Positions 19,030 to 27,865 of a stretch of 64,000 nucleotides of DNA are shown here, one piece after another. The notes beneath the pieces are model-generated. The model was not told where the DNA came from and searched no databases. It saw only the letters and a program-made list of their open reading frames with translations. Made by a program: the position numbers and the translations under genes. This stretch comes from Agromyces italicus DSM 16388 (GTDB lineage Bacteria; Actinomycetota; Actinomycetes; Actinomycetales; Microbacteriaceae). Position 1 is the first letter of the stretch. Every line of letters starts with the position of its first letter. Where the stretch lies: contig NZ_ATXF01000004.1 of assembly GCF_000421545.1 (NCBI RefSeq), forward strand, positions 1-64,000, read 5' to 3'.

Positions 19030-19086
19030 TTTGTCACGCTGAGAAGCGTGCCCTCTTCCTCGCGCCCCAGGTCACGGGGACTCTCC

Positions 19087-20019
19087 GTGAAACGAGCCGT
19101 GCTCTACGCCGGCGGCACGGTCGTGCTGCTCGCCGTCGCGGTGCTGGCGGCGCGCGGCCTGCGCACGCTGACGGCGGTCGAGGGCTTCATCGCCGAATAC
19201 CCGGGGCACAGCCCCCTGCCCGACGGTGCGCCCGTCGGCATCCCGGCCTGGCTCGGATGGCAGCATTTCTTCAGCGCCTTCTTCCTCGTGATGCTGGTGC
19301 GCACCGGGCTGATCGTGCGCTCGAAGACCCGGCCCCCCGCCTTCTGGACCCGTGACAACACCCGCTGGCCGCGCACGAAGGGCGCCCCGCGCCGCCTCGG
19401 CATCTCGGTATGGCTCCACCTCGTCGTCGACGCGTTCTGGGTGCTCAACGGCGTGGTCTACGTCGTGCTGCTCTTCGCCACCGGGCAGTGGGTGCGCATC
19501 GTGCCGACGAGCTGGGACGTCGTGCCGGGCTCGATCTCGGTCGTGCTCCAGTACCTCTCGCTCGACTGGCCGACCGAGAACTCGTGGGTCTCGTACAACG
19601 ACGCGCAGGTGCTCGCGTACTTCACGATCGTCTTCATCGCCTCCCCGCTCGCCATCCTCACCGGGCTCCGGCTCTCGCCGGGCTGGCCGCTCCAGGGCCG
19701 GCTCGCGACGGCACTGCCCGAGCGCACTGCGCGGGCGCTGCACTACCCGGTGATGCTGTTCTTCCTGCTCTTCACCTTCGCGCACGTCGTCCTCGTGCTC
19801 GCGACGGGGGCGCTGCGCAACCTGAATCACATGTACGCGTCGCGCGAGTCCGACGACTGGGTCGGCTTCGCGATCTTCGCCGTCTCGATCGTGGTCATGA
19901 TCGGCGGGTGGGTGCTCGCGCGCCCTCTGCTGCTGGTGCCTGCGGCCGAGCGCTTCGGGCAGGTGCGCCGGATGCCGGAGGCCCCGCCCGTGCCGAATCG
20001 CACCGCCGCACGGCGCTGA
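19087..20019 (+). CDS. Cytochrome b561/b6-like integral membrane protein
   Basis: About 310 aa with five or six predicted helices. Histidines lie within helices where di-haem b-type cytochromes carry their ligands: LGWQHFFSAFFLVML, SVWLHLVVDAFW and HYPVMLFFLLFTFAHVVLVL. The long loop with PTSWDVVPGS is typical of cytochrome b/b6 domain proteins that accompany molybdopterin oxidoreductases, but no such partner is nearby. GTG 19087 follows GGGGA; GTG 19048 is an alternative that adds a basic 13-residue tail. Its electron-transfer partner is unknown. Confidence 0.7.
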   Translation: MKRAVLYAGGTVVLLAVAVLAARGLRTLTAVEGFIAEYPGHSPLPDGAPVGIPAWLGWQHFFSAFFLVMLVRTGLIVRSKTRPPAFWTRDNTRWPRTKGAPRRLGISVWLHLVVDAFWVLNGVVYVVLLFATGQWVRIVPTSWDVVPGSISVVLQYLSLDWPTENSWVSYNDAQVLAYFTIVFIASPLAILTGLRLSPGWPLQGRLATALPERTARALHYPVMLFFLLFTFAHVVLVLATGALRNLNHMYASRESDDWVGFAIFAVSIVVMIGGWVLARPLLLVPAAERFGQVRRMPEAPPVPNRTAARR

Positions 20020-20166
20020 GCCGGCGGGACCCCCGCCGAGAGACGAACGGGTTGGTGCTGGACAAGTCGCCCGGCCTGCGGTGTCATTGAGTGACAGCGC
20101 AGGACGGACCCTGCTCTTCCGGGGCTCTCGAACGCACTGCCGAGCGCGGGGAGGGGGTGCGGTCAG

Positions 20167-22569
20167 GTGGTCGGAAAGACCGCGACGCGGAACAAGCGGA
20201 ACCGTGACTTCGCCGAGACGCGCACGCCCGGCGGAGTCATCGGCGGATTCGTCGGGCTGATCCTCGCGAGCACCGCGGTCGCCGCGCTCGTCGTCGTGTC
20301 GGTGACCCCCTCGATCGCGATGGTCGGGCTCGCCGCCTCCGGCACGATCAGCATGTTCGACAATCTGCCCGGGTATCTCGAGATCGGCGAGCTCTCGGAG
20401 AAGAGCAACATCTACGCCACGGGTGCCGGCGGCAAGCCCGTGCTGCTCGCGTCGTTCTACGACCAGAACCGGGTCGAGGTCGGCTGGGAGGCGATCGACC
20501 AGGATGTGAAGGACGCGACCATCGCGAGCGAGGACCCGCGCTTCTACGACCACGGCGGCATCGACATGCAGGGCACCCTTCGCGCGGCCGCCACGACCGC
20601 GAGCGGACGGGACACGCAGGGCGGCTCCTCGATCGCCCAGCAGTACGTCAAGAACGTGCGCGTGCAGCAGTGCGAGCTGATGCCCGAGGATGCGTCGCGC
20701 GACGACTGCTACGACGCGGTGACCGAGACGACGATCGACCGCAAGGTGAAGGAGATGCGGCTCGCGATCGGCGTCGAGAAGCGGTACACGAAAGACGAGA
20801 TCCTGCTCGGCTATCTCAACATCGCCGGGTTCGGGGGCACGGTCTACGGAATCGAGGCTGCGGCCAATTACTACTTCGGCGCCTCCTCGTCAAATCTGAG
20901 CCTCGCCCAGGCGGCCTCGCTCGTCGCGATCGTGAACAACCCCGAGAAGTTCAGGATCGACCGGCCGGGCAACGAGCGGAACGGTTCGGCCGACGGCTAC
21001 GCCGACAACCACGGGCGCCGCGACTACATCCTCGACCGGATGCTCGCGTTCGGGAAGATCACGCAGGAACGTCACGATGAGGCCATCGCCACCCCCGTCG
21101 AACCGAAGATCACCGAGCCGAGCACCGGCTGTCAGACCGCCGGAGCGAGCGCGTACTTCTGCGACTACGTGAAGAACATCCTCCAGACCGATCCGACGTT
21201 CGGCGAGGACGCCGAGACCCGCATGCTGAACTTCCGGCGGGGCGGCTACGACGTGTACACCACGCTCGACCTCGATCTGCAGGCCGCGGCGGTGAAGACG
21301 CTCGGTGACAACGTGCCGCAGACCTTCCCGGGCTGGGACGTCGGCGGCGTCATCTCGAGCGTGCAGGTCGGCACCGGACGCGTGCTCGCGATGGCGCAGA
21401 ACAAGGTCTACAGCCAGGACCCCGCCGTCCTCGCCTCAGGTGCGCAGTACGAGAGCATCAACTACAACACCGACTTCACGCACGGCGGCTCGCGCGGCTT
21501 CCAGCCGGGTTCGACCTACAAGGTGTTCACGCTCGCCCAGTGGCTCAAGGAGGGGCACGGCCTCAGCGAGCGCGTCGATTCGAAGCCGCGCTCGAACTGG
21601 GGCGTGTTCCGGGACAGCTGCCTCGGCAACGTCGACGTCTCGGGCGAGAACTGGAACCCGAAGAACGACCAGGGGGAGTCGGGCGGGGCCTACACCGCAC
21701 TCGAGTCGACGACGCAGTCGATCAACACGGGTTACCTCGGCATGGCGAAGGAGCTCGATCTCTGCGGCATCCGCAAGACCGCCGAGGCGTTCGGGATGCA
21801 CCGGGCCGACGGCGATCCGCTCAACCAGAACCCGGCCTCGGTGATCGGGACGAACGAGGTCGCCCCGCTCAGTCTCGCGATCGCGTTCGCCGGCATCGCG
21901 AACGACGGGGTCACGTGCACGCCGATCGCGATCGAACGCATCGTCGGACGCAACGGCGAGGAGGTGCCGGTGCCCGAGTCGACGTGCACCGCATCCGTCT
22001 CGCCCGACGTCGCTGCGGGCATGCACTACGGCATGAGCCGGGTCATGAACGGCACGGCGTACGAGTCGAACAGCAACACGGTGCCCTACGTCCCGCTCAT
22101 CGGCAAGACGGGAACGACCGACGGCGCGAAGGACACGTGGATGGCGGGTGCGAGCACCGAGGTCGCGACGGTCGCGGCCGTCGTGAGCGTGAACGGCGAC
22201 GCCAACCAACGGGGGATCACGTTCGCGAGCGGGGAGGCGGCGACGGCGCGGCACCGGATGTGGCCGGCGGTGATGTCCGTCGCCGCGGCGAAGTACGGGG
22301 GCCACGGATTCCGCGAGCTCGGCCCCGGACCGGTCGTCGCCCGGCCGCCCTCGCTCCAGTCGCCCGGTGAGGGCGACGACGGCGACGAGGAGTCCGACGA
22401 GGGCGCCGAACCGGCGGGGACGGGCGCGGGCGAACCTGCGGAAGGCGGCGGCTTCGGAGGCGACGGAAGCGGCGCCGGTGACGGCGATCGGGGCGGTGGC
22501 GGTCGTGGCGACGGCGGCCACCGCGGGGGTGGCGGTGGTCGCGGTGGCGGGGGCGGGCGCGGAGGCTGA
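20167..22569 (+). CDS. Bifunctional class A penicillin-binding protein (transglycosylase/transpeptidase)
   Basis: An 800-aa protein with a basic cytoplasmic tail and one TM helix at about residues 22-50. A GT51 glycosyltransferase domain contains the catalytic Glu in ASEDPRFYDHGG (E122), GGSSIAQQYVKN and KEMRLAIGVEKRYTKDEIL. The transpeptidase domain has SxxK GSTYK (S449-K452), SIN (518-520) and KTGT (647-650). It polymerises and cross-links peptidoglycan outside the membrane. The GTG start follows GAGGGGGT. The last 80 residues form an acidic and then Gly/Arg-rich low-complexity tail, unusual in extent and probably wall-contacting. A strong hairpin follows. Confidence 0.93.
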   Translation: MVGKTATRNKRNRDFAETRTPGGVIGGFVGLILASTAVAALVVVSVTPSIAMVGLAASGTISMFDNLPGYLEIGELSEKSNIYATGAGGKPVLLASFYDQNRVEVGWEAIDQDVKDATIASEDPRFYDHGGIDMQGTLRAAATTASGRDTQGGSSIAQQYVKNVRVQQCELMPEDASRDDCYDAVTETTIDRKVKEMRLAIGVEKRYTKDEILLGYLNIAGFGGTVYGIEAAANYYFGASSSNLSLAQAASLVAIVNNPEKFRIDRPGNERNGSADGYADNHGRRDYILDRMLAFGKITQERHDEAIATPVEPKITEPSTGCQTAGASAYFCDYVKNILQTDPTFGEDAETRMLNFRRGGYDVYTTLDLDLQAAAVKTLGDNVPQTFPGWDVGGVISSVQVGTGRVLAMAQNKVYSQDPAVLASGAQYESINYNTDFTHGGSRGFQPGSTYKVFTLAQWLKEGHGLSERVDSKPRSNWGVFRDSCLGNVDVSGENWNPKNDQGESGGAYTALESTTQSINTGYLGMAKELDLCGIRKTAEAFGMHRADGDPLNQNPASVIGTNEVAPLSLAIAFAGIANDGVTCTPIAIERIVGRNGEEVPVPESTCTASVSPDVAAGMHYGMSRVMNGTAYESNSNTVPYVPLIGKTGTTDGAKDTWMAGASTEVATVAAVVSVNGDANQRGITFASGEAATARHRMWPAVMSVAAAKYGGHGFRELGPGPVVARPPSLQSPGEGDDGDEESDEGAEPAGTGAGEPAEGGGFGGDGSGAGDGDRGGGGRGDGGHRGGGGGRGGGGGRGG

Positions 22570-22576
22570 TCCGACG

Positions 22577-22615
22577 ACGATGGGGCGGTCGAGCATCGCT
22601 CGACCGCCCCATCGT
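22577..22615. terminator. Bidirectional hairpin terminator between convergent genes
   Basis: A perfect 18-bp stem (22577-22594 with 22598-22615) and a 3-nt loop lie in the 54-nt gap between the PBP gene and the heptad-repeat gene. They serve both convergent transcripts. Confidence 0.85.
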
Positions 22616-22623
22616 GGATCCTC

Positions 22624-24780
22624 CTAGACCGCGGCGGCCTCGGTGTTCGACTCCGCCCTGCGGAATCGCACCCGGTGCACGATCCAGGCTGCGATCGCGG
22701 CTGCGCCGAGCCCGAGCAGCACGAGCAGCCACGGGGCGACCGATGCGGGCGCGACCTTCGCCGTGCCGTCGGCCAGCGTGGCGGTGCCGTCGGCGAGCTT
22801 GCCGTTGCCCGCGTCGAGCTCCTCCGCACCGTTCGCGAGTTCGTCCGCGCCGGCGGCGAGCGTCGAGCTGCCGGCCGCGAGTTCTCCGGCGCCTGCGGAG
22901 AGCGACGCGGCGCCGTTCGCGAGTGTTCCGGTGCCCGCGGCGAGGTCGCCGGCGCCGGCGCTCAGCGTGCTCGCGCCCGCCGAGAGTTCGCCGGCGCCGT
23001 TCGCGAGCGACTGCGCACCTTCGGTGAGGCGCGCGGTGCCTGCGGCGAGATCGCCCGACTTCGTGACGAGTCGGTTCGTGCCTGCGAGGAGCCCGTCGGC
23101 GCCGGCGGCGAGCAGACCCGAGCTCTGGCGGAGCCGCTCCGTGCCGCTCAGCAGCAGGCCGTTGCCCGCCGCGAGTTCACGCGACTTGCCGAAGAGGGTA
23201 CCGGTGCCTGCGGCGAGATCCTTCGCGCCGACCGCGAGCTCCCCGGTGCCCGTGGCGAGCGACTTCGCGCCGAGGGCGAGGTCTCCGGTGCCCGTGGCGA
23301 GCGACTTCGCGCCGAGGGCGAGGTCTCCGGTGCCCGTGGCCAGTGACGTCGCGCCGAGGGCGAGAGTGCCGGTGCCGGTGGCGAGTTCGCCGGACTTGGT
23401 TGCGAGGGTGCCGGTGCCTGCGGCGATCTGGCCGGACCCGGCGGCGATCGCCGCGGCGCCTGAGGAGAGCTCCGCCGATGAGTCGGCGAGAGCGGTGCCG
23501 CCTTCGGCGAGCTCGCCGATGCCGGCAGCGAGGCTCGCCGCGCCGGCGTGGAGCCCGTCGACGCCACCCTTCGCATCGGCGACGGCGGCGGACAGCGCGG
23601 CCGAACCGGCGGCGAGCGACCCCGTCGCGGTCTCCAGCCGGACGGCTCCGTCGCGGGCCGCGACCGAGCCGTCCCGGAGCTGCCCGACCGATGCGAGGAG
23701 GTTCGCGTCGGCGCCGGCGGCGGCAAGCTGGTCGTAGAGGCCCGAGAGGCCGGTCGCGAGCTTCGTGTTCGCGTCGGCGAGGGCGGACGCGCCCCTGTGC
23801 GTGGACGCGGCGCCGACGGCGAGATCCTCGCCGCCCGTCTTCAGCGAGGCGACACCGGTGCGCAGCGAGCCGGTGCCCGTGGCGAGCCCTTCGACGCCGG
23901 TCTTGGTCTGACCGAGGCCTCCGGCGAGCTGAGCTGCCCCCTGCGCGAGGCGGGCGGCCCCGTCGGCGAGCGCTGAGCTGCCCGACGCGAGTTCGCTCGT
24001 CTTCTCGGCGAGCGTGCCAGCGCCTGCGCTGAGCTGGGCTGCGCCGCCGGCGGCCTGCCCTGCGCCCACGGCGAGGGACTTGGCGCCGGTGTCGAGTACG
24101 CCGGCACCCGAGCTCAACTTCGCTGCGCCGCCGGCCGTCCGGCCAGCGCCGGCGGCGAGGGCGTCGGCGCCGGCATCGACGGCTCCAGCGCCCGTGCTGA
24201 CTTCGGCGGCGCCGCCGGCCGCTTGGCCGACGCCTGCGCTCAGTCGCTTCGCGCCGTCGGCCGCGGCAGCGGCGCCGCCGTTGAGCTCCCCGGCTCCGGC
24301 GACGAGCTGGTCGGTGCCGTCCTCGAGTCGTACCGCTCCGGCGTCGAGGTCGCCTGCGCCGGTCACGAGACGGCCGGCGCCGGCATCGAGTTCTGCCGCG
24401 CCGCCGGCCGTGCGGGTGGCACCGTCGGAGACCTTGAGGGCGCCTGCGGCGCTCTTCTCCGCACCGGCCTTGAGTCGTTCGGCGCCCGCTGCGGCCGAGG
24501 TGGCGCCGGCCGAGACCTTCTCGGCGCCTTCCGCGGCGCTCGCCGCACCGTCCTCGAGTTCGCCGGCGCCGCCGGAGAGCTGCTGGGTGCCCGCGGCGAG
24601 TTTCGTCGAGCCGTCGCCGGCCTGGCCGGCGCCCGACGCGAGCTGGGTGGCGCCGGAGTGCAGCGCGCCCGTCGTGAGCATGAAGAACGCCGCGAGGGCG
24701 ATGAGGGCGATCGCGAGGATCACGGCCGTGACCTTCATGCCGTTGCCGTGGCGATGCGCGGTCGGGTCGATTCTCGTCAT
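22624..24780 (-). CDS. Membrane-anchored heptad-repeat protein (YhgE/Pip-like GAxxLAxG repeats)
   Basis: A 718-aa protein: short cytoplasmic tail, TM helix (about residues 15-37), roughly 640 residues of near-continuous seven-residue repeats of the form (G/A)AxxLAxG, a second TM (about 680-702) and a short Arg-rich tail. Similar repeats link the membrane segments of YhgE/Pip phage-infection proteins and occur in EsaA-type secretion proteins and in MmpL-like proteins, but here the repeat makes up almost the whole protein. A long extracellular amphipathic helix or coil is likely. AGGAG 5 nt before the ATG at 24780 supports this start; an in-frame ATG at 24876 lacks an SD. A promoter lies about 210-240 nt upstream. 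Function unknown. Confidence 0.75.
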   Translation of the reverse strand: MTRIDPTAHRHGNGMKVTAVILAIALIALAAFFMLTTGALHSGATQLASGAGQAGDGSTKLAAGTQQLSGGAGELEDGAASAAEGAEKVSAGATSAAAGAERLKAGAEKSAAGALKVSDGATRTAGGAAELDAGAGRLVTGAGDLDAGAVRLEDGTDQLVAGAGELNGGAAAAADGAKRLSAGVGQAAGGAAEVSTGAGAVDAGADALAAGAGRTAGGAAKLSSGAGVLDTGAKSLAVGAGQAAGGAAQLSAGAGTLAEKTSELASGSSALADGAARLAQGAAQLAGGLGQTKTGVEGLATGTGSLRTGVASLKTGGEDLAVGAASTHRGASALADANTKLATGLSGLYDQLAAAGADANLLASVGQLRDGSVAARDGAVRLETATGSLAAGSAALSAAVADAKGGVDGLHAGAASLAAGIGELAEGGTALADSSAELSSGAAAIAAGSGQIAAGTGTLATKSGELATGTGTLALGATSLATGTGDLALGAKSLATGTGDLALGAKSLATGTGELAVGAKDLAAGTGTLFGKSRELAAGNGLLLSGTERLRQSSGLLAAGADGLLAGTNRLVTKSGDLAAGTARLTEGAQSLANGAGELSAGASTLSAGAGDLAAGTGTLANGAASLSAGAGELAAGSSTLAAGADELANGAEELDAGNGKLADGTATLADGTAKVAPASVAPWLLVLLGLGAAAIAAWIVHRVRFRRAESNTEAAAV
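23243..23368. repeat. 42-bp tandem DNA repeats inside the heptad-repeat gene
   Basis: Unit 23243-23284 is repeated identically at 23285-23326 and imperfectly at 23327-23368. Each unit encodes 14 residues (two heptads, TGTGDLALGAKSLA). DNA-level identity indicates recent unit duplication and likely length variation. Confidence 0.85.
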
Positions 24781-24990
24781 TGAGACTCCTGTGGTCGCCC
24801 GGGCGCGACGGCACGTCGTACGACGCGCGCAGACGCCCGGAAGTGGAGGGTGCAGGACGATGACGGTGCAGGTCATCGGGATGCGGGCGCTGTCTGGTCG
24901 GGTCGCGCCCGCGTACTCAGGGGAGCCGACGCCCCGCCGGTGCGGAGCCGCCGTGGCGCCGCGGTGGCGCGGTGCGCCTGAGGTGCCCTG

Positions 24991-25018
24991 AACGTAGCAG
25001 CGCGCGATATTCCCTCAA
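24991..25018 (-). promoter_or_regulatory. Candidate promoter of the heptad-repeat gene
   Basis: On the minus strand TTGAGG (25018-25013) is followed after 16 nt by TACGTT (24996-24991). It would give a 5' leader of about 205 nt (24781-24985). That leader contains the palindrome GTCGTACGAC but no recognised riboswitch. The rest of the 24781-25119 gap holds nothing else I can identify. Confidence 0.45.
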
Positions 25019-25119
25019 CGGATGCCGCGGAATCTCTGTGCCGATCGACAACGGTTCGCGGGCCGGGGTCGTGAGCCTTTGTCGACGCCCTACAGTGCGG
25101 CGCGGGCGGGCGCCGGGTT

Positions 25120-25758
25120 TCAGAAGTCGAGCGTGTCGCCGGGCTCGAGCGGGAGGTACTCGCCGCCGTGCTGTTCGGTCGCCCAGGCCAGGCGGAGATT
25201 CGAGAGCGCCTTGCCCGCGGTCGACAGCAGCATCTCGTGCGTCGGGAACGCCCGCCGGGGCGCGACGGCCTCGATGAAGTCCATGGCCTCGCTGATCTTC
25301 ATCCAGGGCGCGCCCGCGGGCACCGCGAGCACGTCGACGGCGACGCCGTGCGGCACGGTGAACGAGTCGCCCGCGTAGTAGAGCGCGTCGTTGACGAGCA
25401 CCCCGAGATTGTCGATGACCGGGATGGAGGGGTGGATGACGGCGTGCCGGCCGCCGAAGAACCGAAGGCGGAACGGCCCGATCTCGACTTGGTCGCCGGC
25501 TGCGACGACCTCGACGGGAAGGCCGGCGGCGGCCGCGGCGACTCCAGCGGGGCCGAACAGGCGCACCTCGGGATTCTGCTCGACGATGCGCTCGAGTTGA
25601 TCCGGTGTCCAGTGGTCGTCGTGCTCGTGGGTGACGGCGACGGCGACGGCACCCGACGACTCGGTGATCGGCGTCGTGAACTTGCCGGGGTCGAGGTAGA
25701 GCTTGTCGCCGGAGTGCTCGATGACGAGGGCGGCGTGTTCGAGTTTCGTGAGGCGCAT
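25120..25758 (-). CDS. Metallo-beta-lactamase-fold hydrolase (UPF0173-like)
   Basis: A 212-aa MBL-fold protein starting MRLTKLEHAALVIEHSGDKL. The metal motif HEHDDH lies at residues 44-49, with further ligands in FFGGRHAVIH, YYAGDSF and FPTHEMLL. This matches the small UPF0173/UlaG-like metal-dependent hydrolases, whose substrates are mostly unknown. It is divergent from the lipid kinase gene with a 72-nt shared promoter region. Confidence 0.85.
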   Translation of the reverse strand: MRLTKLEHAALVIEHSGDKLYLDPGKFTTPITESSGAVAVAVTHEHDDHWTPDQLERIVEQNPEVRLFGPAGVAAAAAGLPVEVVAAGDQVEIGPFRLRFFGGRHAVIHPSIPVIDNLGVLVNDALYYAGDSFTVPHGVAVDVLAVPAGAPWMKISEAMDFIEAVAPRRAFPTHEMLLSTAGKALSNLRLAWATEQHGGEYLPLEPGDTLDF

Positions 25759-25830
25759 GCTCCGAGCCAACACCGCACCCGTCGGACGCGCAAGGCGCGC
25801 CACCGCGCGAATCGCTGCCAGAATCGCCCC

Positions 25831-26733
25831 ATGGATCGAACTCCCGAGCGGTTGCTGGTCGCCGTGAACCCCGCGGCGTCGTTCGGGCGCAACCGTGCCG
25901 TCGGCCCTGCGGTCGTCGAGCGGCTCCTGCGCGAAGGCTACGAGGTCGCCATGCTCAGGGAGGCGAATTTCGAACTGCTTCGTCGCGAGGCCGAGCGGGC
26001 GTTCGCCCGCGGCACCGACGCCGTCGTCGTGGTCGGCGGCGACGGCATGGCCTCGCTCGGGGTGAATCTGGTCGCGGGCACGACGGTGCCGCTCGGCATC
26101 GTCGCGGCGGGCACGGGCAACGATCTCGCGCGTGGGCTCGGACTGCCCATCGGCGACCCGTCGGCCGGAACCGAGCGCCTCGTCGCGCAGCTGCGGGTGC
26201 CTGCCCGCACCATCGATGCGGGAGTCGTGCGGCAGGGCAGCGTCGACACCTGGTTCGCCGGGGTCGTTTCGGCGGGATTCGACGCGGTCGTGAACGAACG
26301 GGCGAACCGGATGACCCGGCCTCGCGGCCCCAGCAGGTATACACTCGCGATCCTCCGGGAGCTCGCGACGTTCCGACCGCGGACGTACGTGCTCACGATC
26401 GACGGCGTCCGCCGAGAGCAGCGGGCGATGCTCGTCTCGGTCGCGAACAACGCCTCGCTCGGCGGCGGCATGCGCATCGTGCCGCACGCCGATCTCACCG
26501 ACGGGCGGCTCGACGTCTTCATCGTCCACCCGCTCTCGCGTGCGGCGTTGGCCGGCGTGTTCCCGAAGGTCTTCGCGGGTGAGCATGTGGACCATCCGGC
26601 GGTCGAATTCGTCACGGCGCGCGAGGTGACGATCGAGGCGGATGGCGTCGTGGCCTACGCCGACGGCGAGCGGATCGGTGCTCCGCCGGTCTCCGTCAGG
26701 GTCGTCCCGGCGGCGCTCAGCGTGCTCGCCTGA
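25831..26733 (+). CDS. Diacylglycerol kinase-like lipid kinase
   Basis: A 300-aa member of the DAGK catalytic/YegS/DgkB family. It has the nucleotide motif VVGGDGM (residues 68-73), GTGNDLAR (94-101) and the C-terminal NNASLGGGMRIVPHADLTDG and VVAYADGERIG segments. It probably phosphorylates diacylglycerol or a related lipid at the cytoplasmic membrane face. The ATG lies 6 nt after CAGAAT, consistent with a leaderless transcript. Confidence 0.9.
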   Translation: MDRTPERLLVAVNPAASFGRNRAVGPAVVERLLREGYEVAMLREANFELLRREAERAFARGTDAVVVVGGDGMASLGVNLVAGTTVPLGIVAAGTGNDLARGLGLPIGDPSAGTERLVAQLRVPARTIDAGVVRQGSVDTWFAGVVSAGFDAVVNERANRMTRPRGPSRYTLAILRELATFRPRTYVLTIDGVRREQRAMLVSVANNASLGGGMRIVPHADLTDGRLDVFIVHPLSRAALAGVFPKVFAGEHVDHPAVEFVTAREVTIEADGVVAYADGERIGAPPVSVRVVPAALSVLA

Positions 26734-26760
26734 GCAGCACGATCGGGGCCGTCGCTCGAT

Positions 26761-26790
26761 TTGGAAAGTGCCGGAAACGTGTGTCATACT
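26761..26790 (+). promoter_or_regulatory. Candidate promoter of tRNA-Glu
   Basis: TTGGAA (26761-26766) and CATACT (26785-26790) are separated by 18 nt, about 43 nt upstream of the tRNA. The surrounding AT-rich stretch is unusual for this genome. Confidence 0.45.
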
Positions 26791-26832
26791 CTTCAAGTTG
26801 TCGAAAATAGAACGAGAAGTTCTGAGATGCAC

Positions 26833-26905
26833 GGCCCCATCGTTTAGCGGCCTAGGACACCGCCCTCTCACGGCGGCAGCGCGGGTTCAAATCCCGCTGG
26901 GGTCA
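26833..26905 (+). tRNA. tRNA-Glu (anticodon CTC)
   Basis: A 73-nt cloverleaf. The acceptor GGCCCCA (26833-26839) pairs with TGGGGTC, and the anticodon stem CCGCC/GGCGG encloses loop CTCTCAC (anticodon CTC). The T arm is GCGGG-TTCAAAT-CCCGC and the discriminator is A. CCA is not encoded. Confidence 0.95.
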
Positions 26906-26923
26906 CGAGTTCGACAACAGATG

Positions 26924-26949
26924 AATGCCCTCGCTTCGGCGGGGGCATT
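26924..26949 (+). terminator. Intrinsic terminator of tRNA-Glu
   Basis: AATGCCCTCGC, loop TTCG, GCGGGGGCATT form an 11-bp stem with one G-U pair, 19 nt after the tRNA. No feature is seen between 26950 and 27064. Confidence 0.75.
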
Positions 26950-27064
26950 CGTCGTTTCACGGCAGGGATGTCTCGCGCAGGGCTGTGCCCCGAGATCTCC
27001 GTCGTGCACGACGGGCCGGCCAGGGTCGACGTCCCCGAGCCCATGGCATCCGCGCCGTGACCCG

Positions 27065-27101
27065 CGATCGCGGGTGCCGCGCGAGGCGGCACCCGCGATC
27101 G
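27065..27101 (-). terminator. Hairpin terminator of the YqhA-like gene
   Basis: A perfect 16-bp stem (27065-27080 with 27086-27101) and a 5-nt loop lie immediately downstream of the stop codon of the minus-strand gene ending at 27103. Confidence 0.8.
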
Positions 27102-27102
27102 G

Positions 27103-27804
27103 TCAGTGCCGCGCGGTCGCCTGGGCGGGCTCGCCCACGACCTCGGCGAGGCCGTTGCGGGCGTCGGGGTAGGCCACGGGAACGCCGTCGTGCACCTCGT
27201 GCGGGGCGACCTTGTGGTACGACATGCGGTCGATCAGTGCGAGCGCCAGGGCCGACAGGATGAACACGCAGTGGATGATGACCTGCCACATGACGCCGGT
27301 CGAGGTGTACTTGTCGGTGCCGTCGCCGGTCGTGCCGTTCTCGGGCATGCCTCCGACCTCGATGAAGGTCTTCAACAGGTGGATCGAGGAGATGCCGACG
27401 ATCGCCATCGCGAGCTTGACCTTGAGCACGTTGGCGTTCACGTGCGAGAGCCATTCGGGCTGGTCGGGGTGGCCGTCGACGTTGATGCGCGAGACGAAGG
27501 TCTCGTAGCCGCCGATGATCACCATGATCAGCAGGTTCGCGATCATGACGACGTCGATGAGGCCGAGCACGAGGAGCATGATCTCGGCCTCGCCGAGGGC
27601 GTGGTCCTGAGCGAAGAACACACCGTCGATGAGGTGCCAGAGCTCCTTGAGGAACACCCACACGTAGACCACCTGGGCGACGATGAGCCCGAGGTAGAGC
27701 GGCGCCTGCAACCAGCGGCTCGCGAAGATCGAGTACCCGACGAGCGCGGAGCCCGGGGTCGGGCGGTACTGGCGGGCGGGTGGCGGCGTCTTCGTGGCGC
27801 TCAA
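27103..27804 (-). CDS. YqhA-family (UPF0114/TIGR00645) membrane protein
   Basis: A 233-aa protein with four hydrophobic helices: ASRWLQAPLYLGLIVAQVVY, MLLVLGLIDVVMIANLLIMV, a third in VKLAMAIVGISSIHLLKTF and a fourth in HCVFILSALALALID. The conserved IGGYETFVSR and YHK segments match the YqhA/TIGR00645 family of unknown function. The start codon is TTG (27804-27802), strongly supported by GAGGAG 5 nt upstream. It is divergent from terC, separated by the riboswitch leader. Confidence 0.85.
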   Translation of the reverse strand: MSATKTPPPARQYRPTPGSALVGYSIFASRWLQAPLYLGLIVAQVVYVWVFLKELWHLIDGVFFAQDHALGEAEIMLLVLGLIDVVMIANLLIMVIIGGYETFVSRINVDGHPDQPEWLSHVNANVLKVKLAMAIVGISSIHLLKTFIEVGGMPENGTTGDGTDKYTSTGVMWQVIIHCVFILSALALALIDRMSYHKVAPHEVHDGVPVAYPDARNGLAEVVGEPAQATARH

Positions 27805-27865
27805 GTTCTCTCCTCGGATCGGGGGTACGAGTCTACGTGGCCGAGATTTCGACTAGACTCGCCGG

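Noticed and set aside
22640..24780. Apparent repeat array considered as CRISPR
   Set aside because: Repeats are in-frame heptads within one coding sequence with no unique spacers; there are no cas genes in the window.
24780..24876. Upstream ATG (24876) for the heptad-repeat protein
   Set aside because: No SD, and it would place a Cys/Arg-rich stretch before the TM helix; the ATG at 24780 has AGGAG at good spacing.
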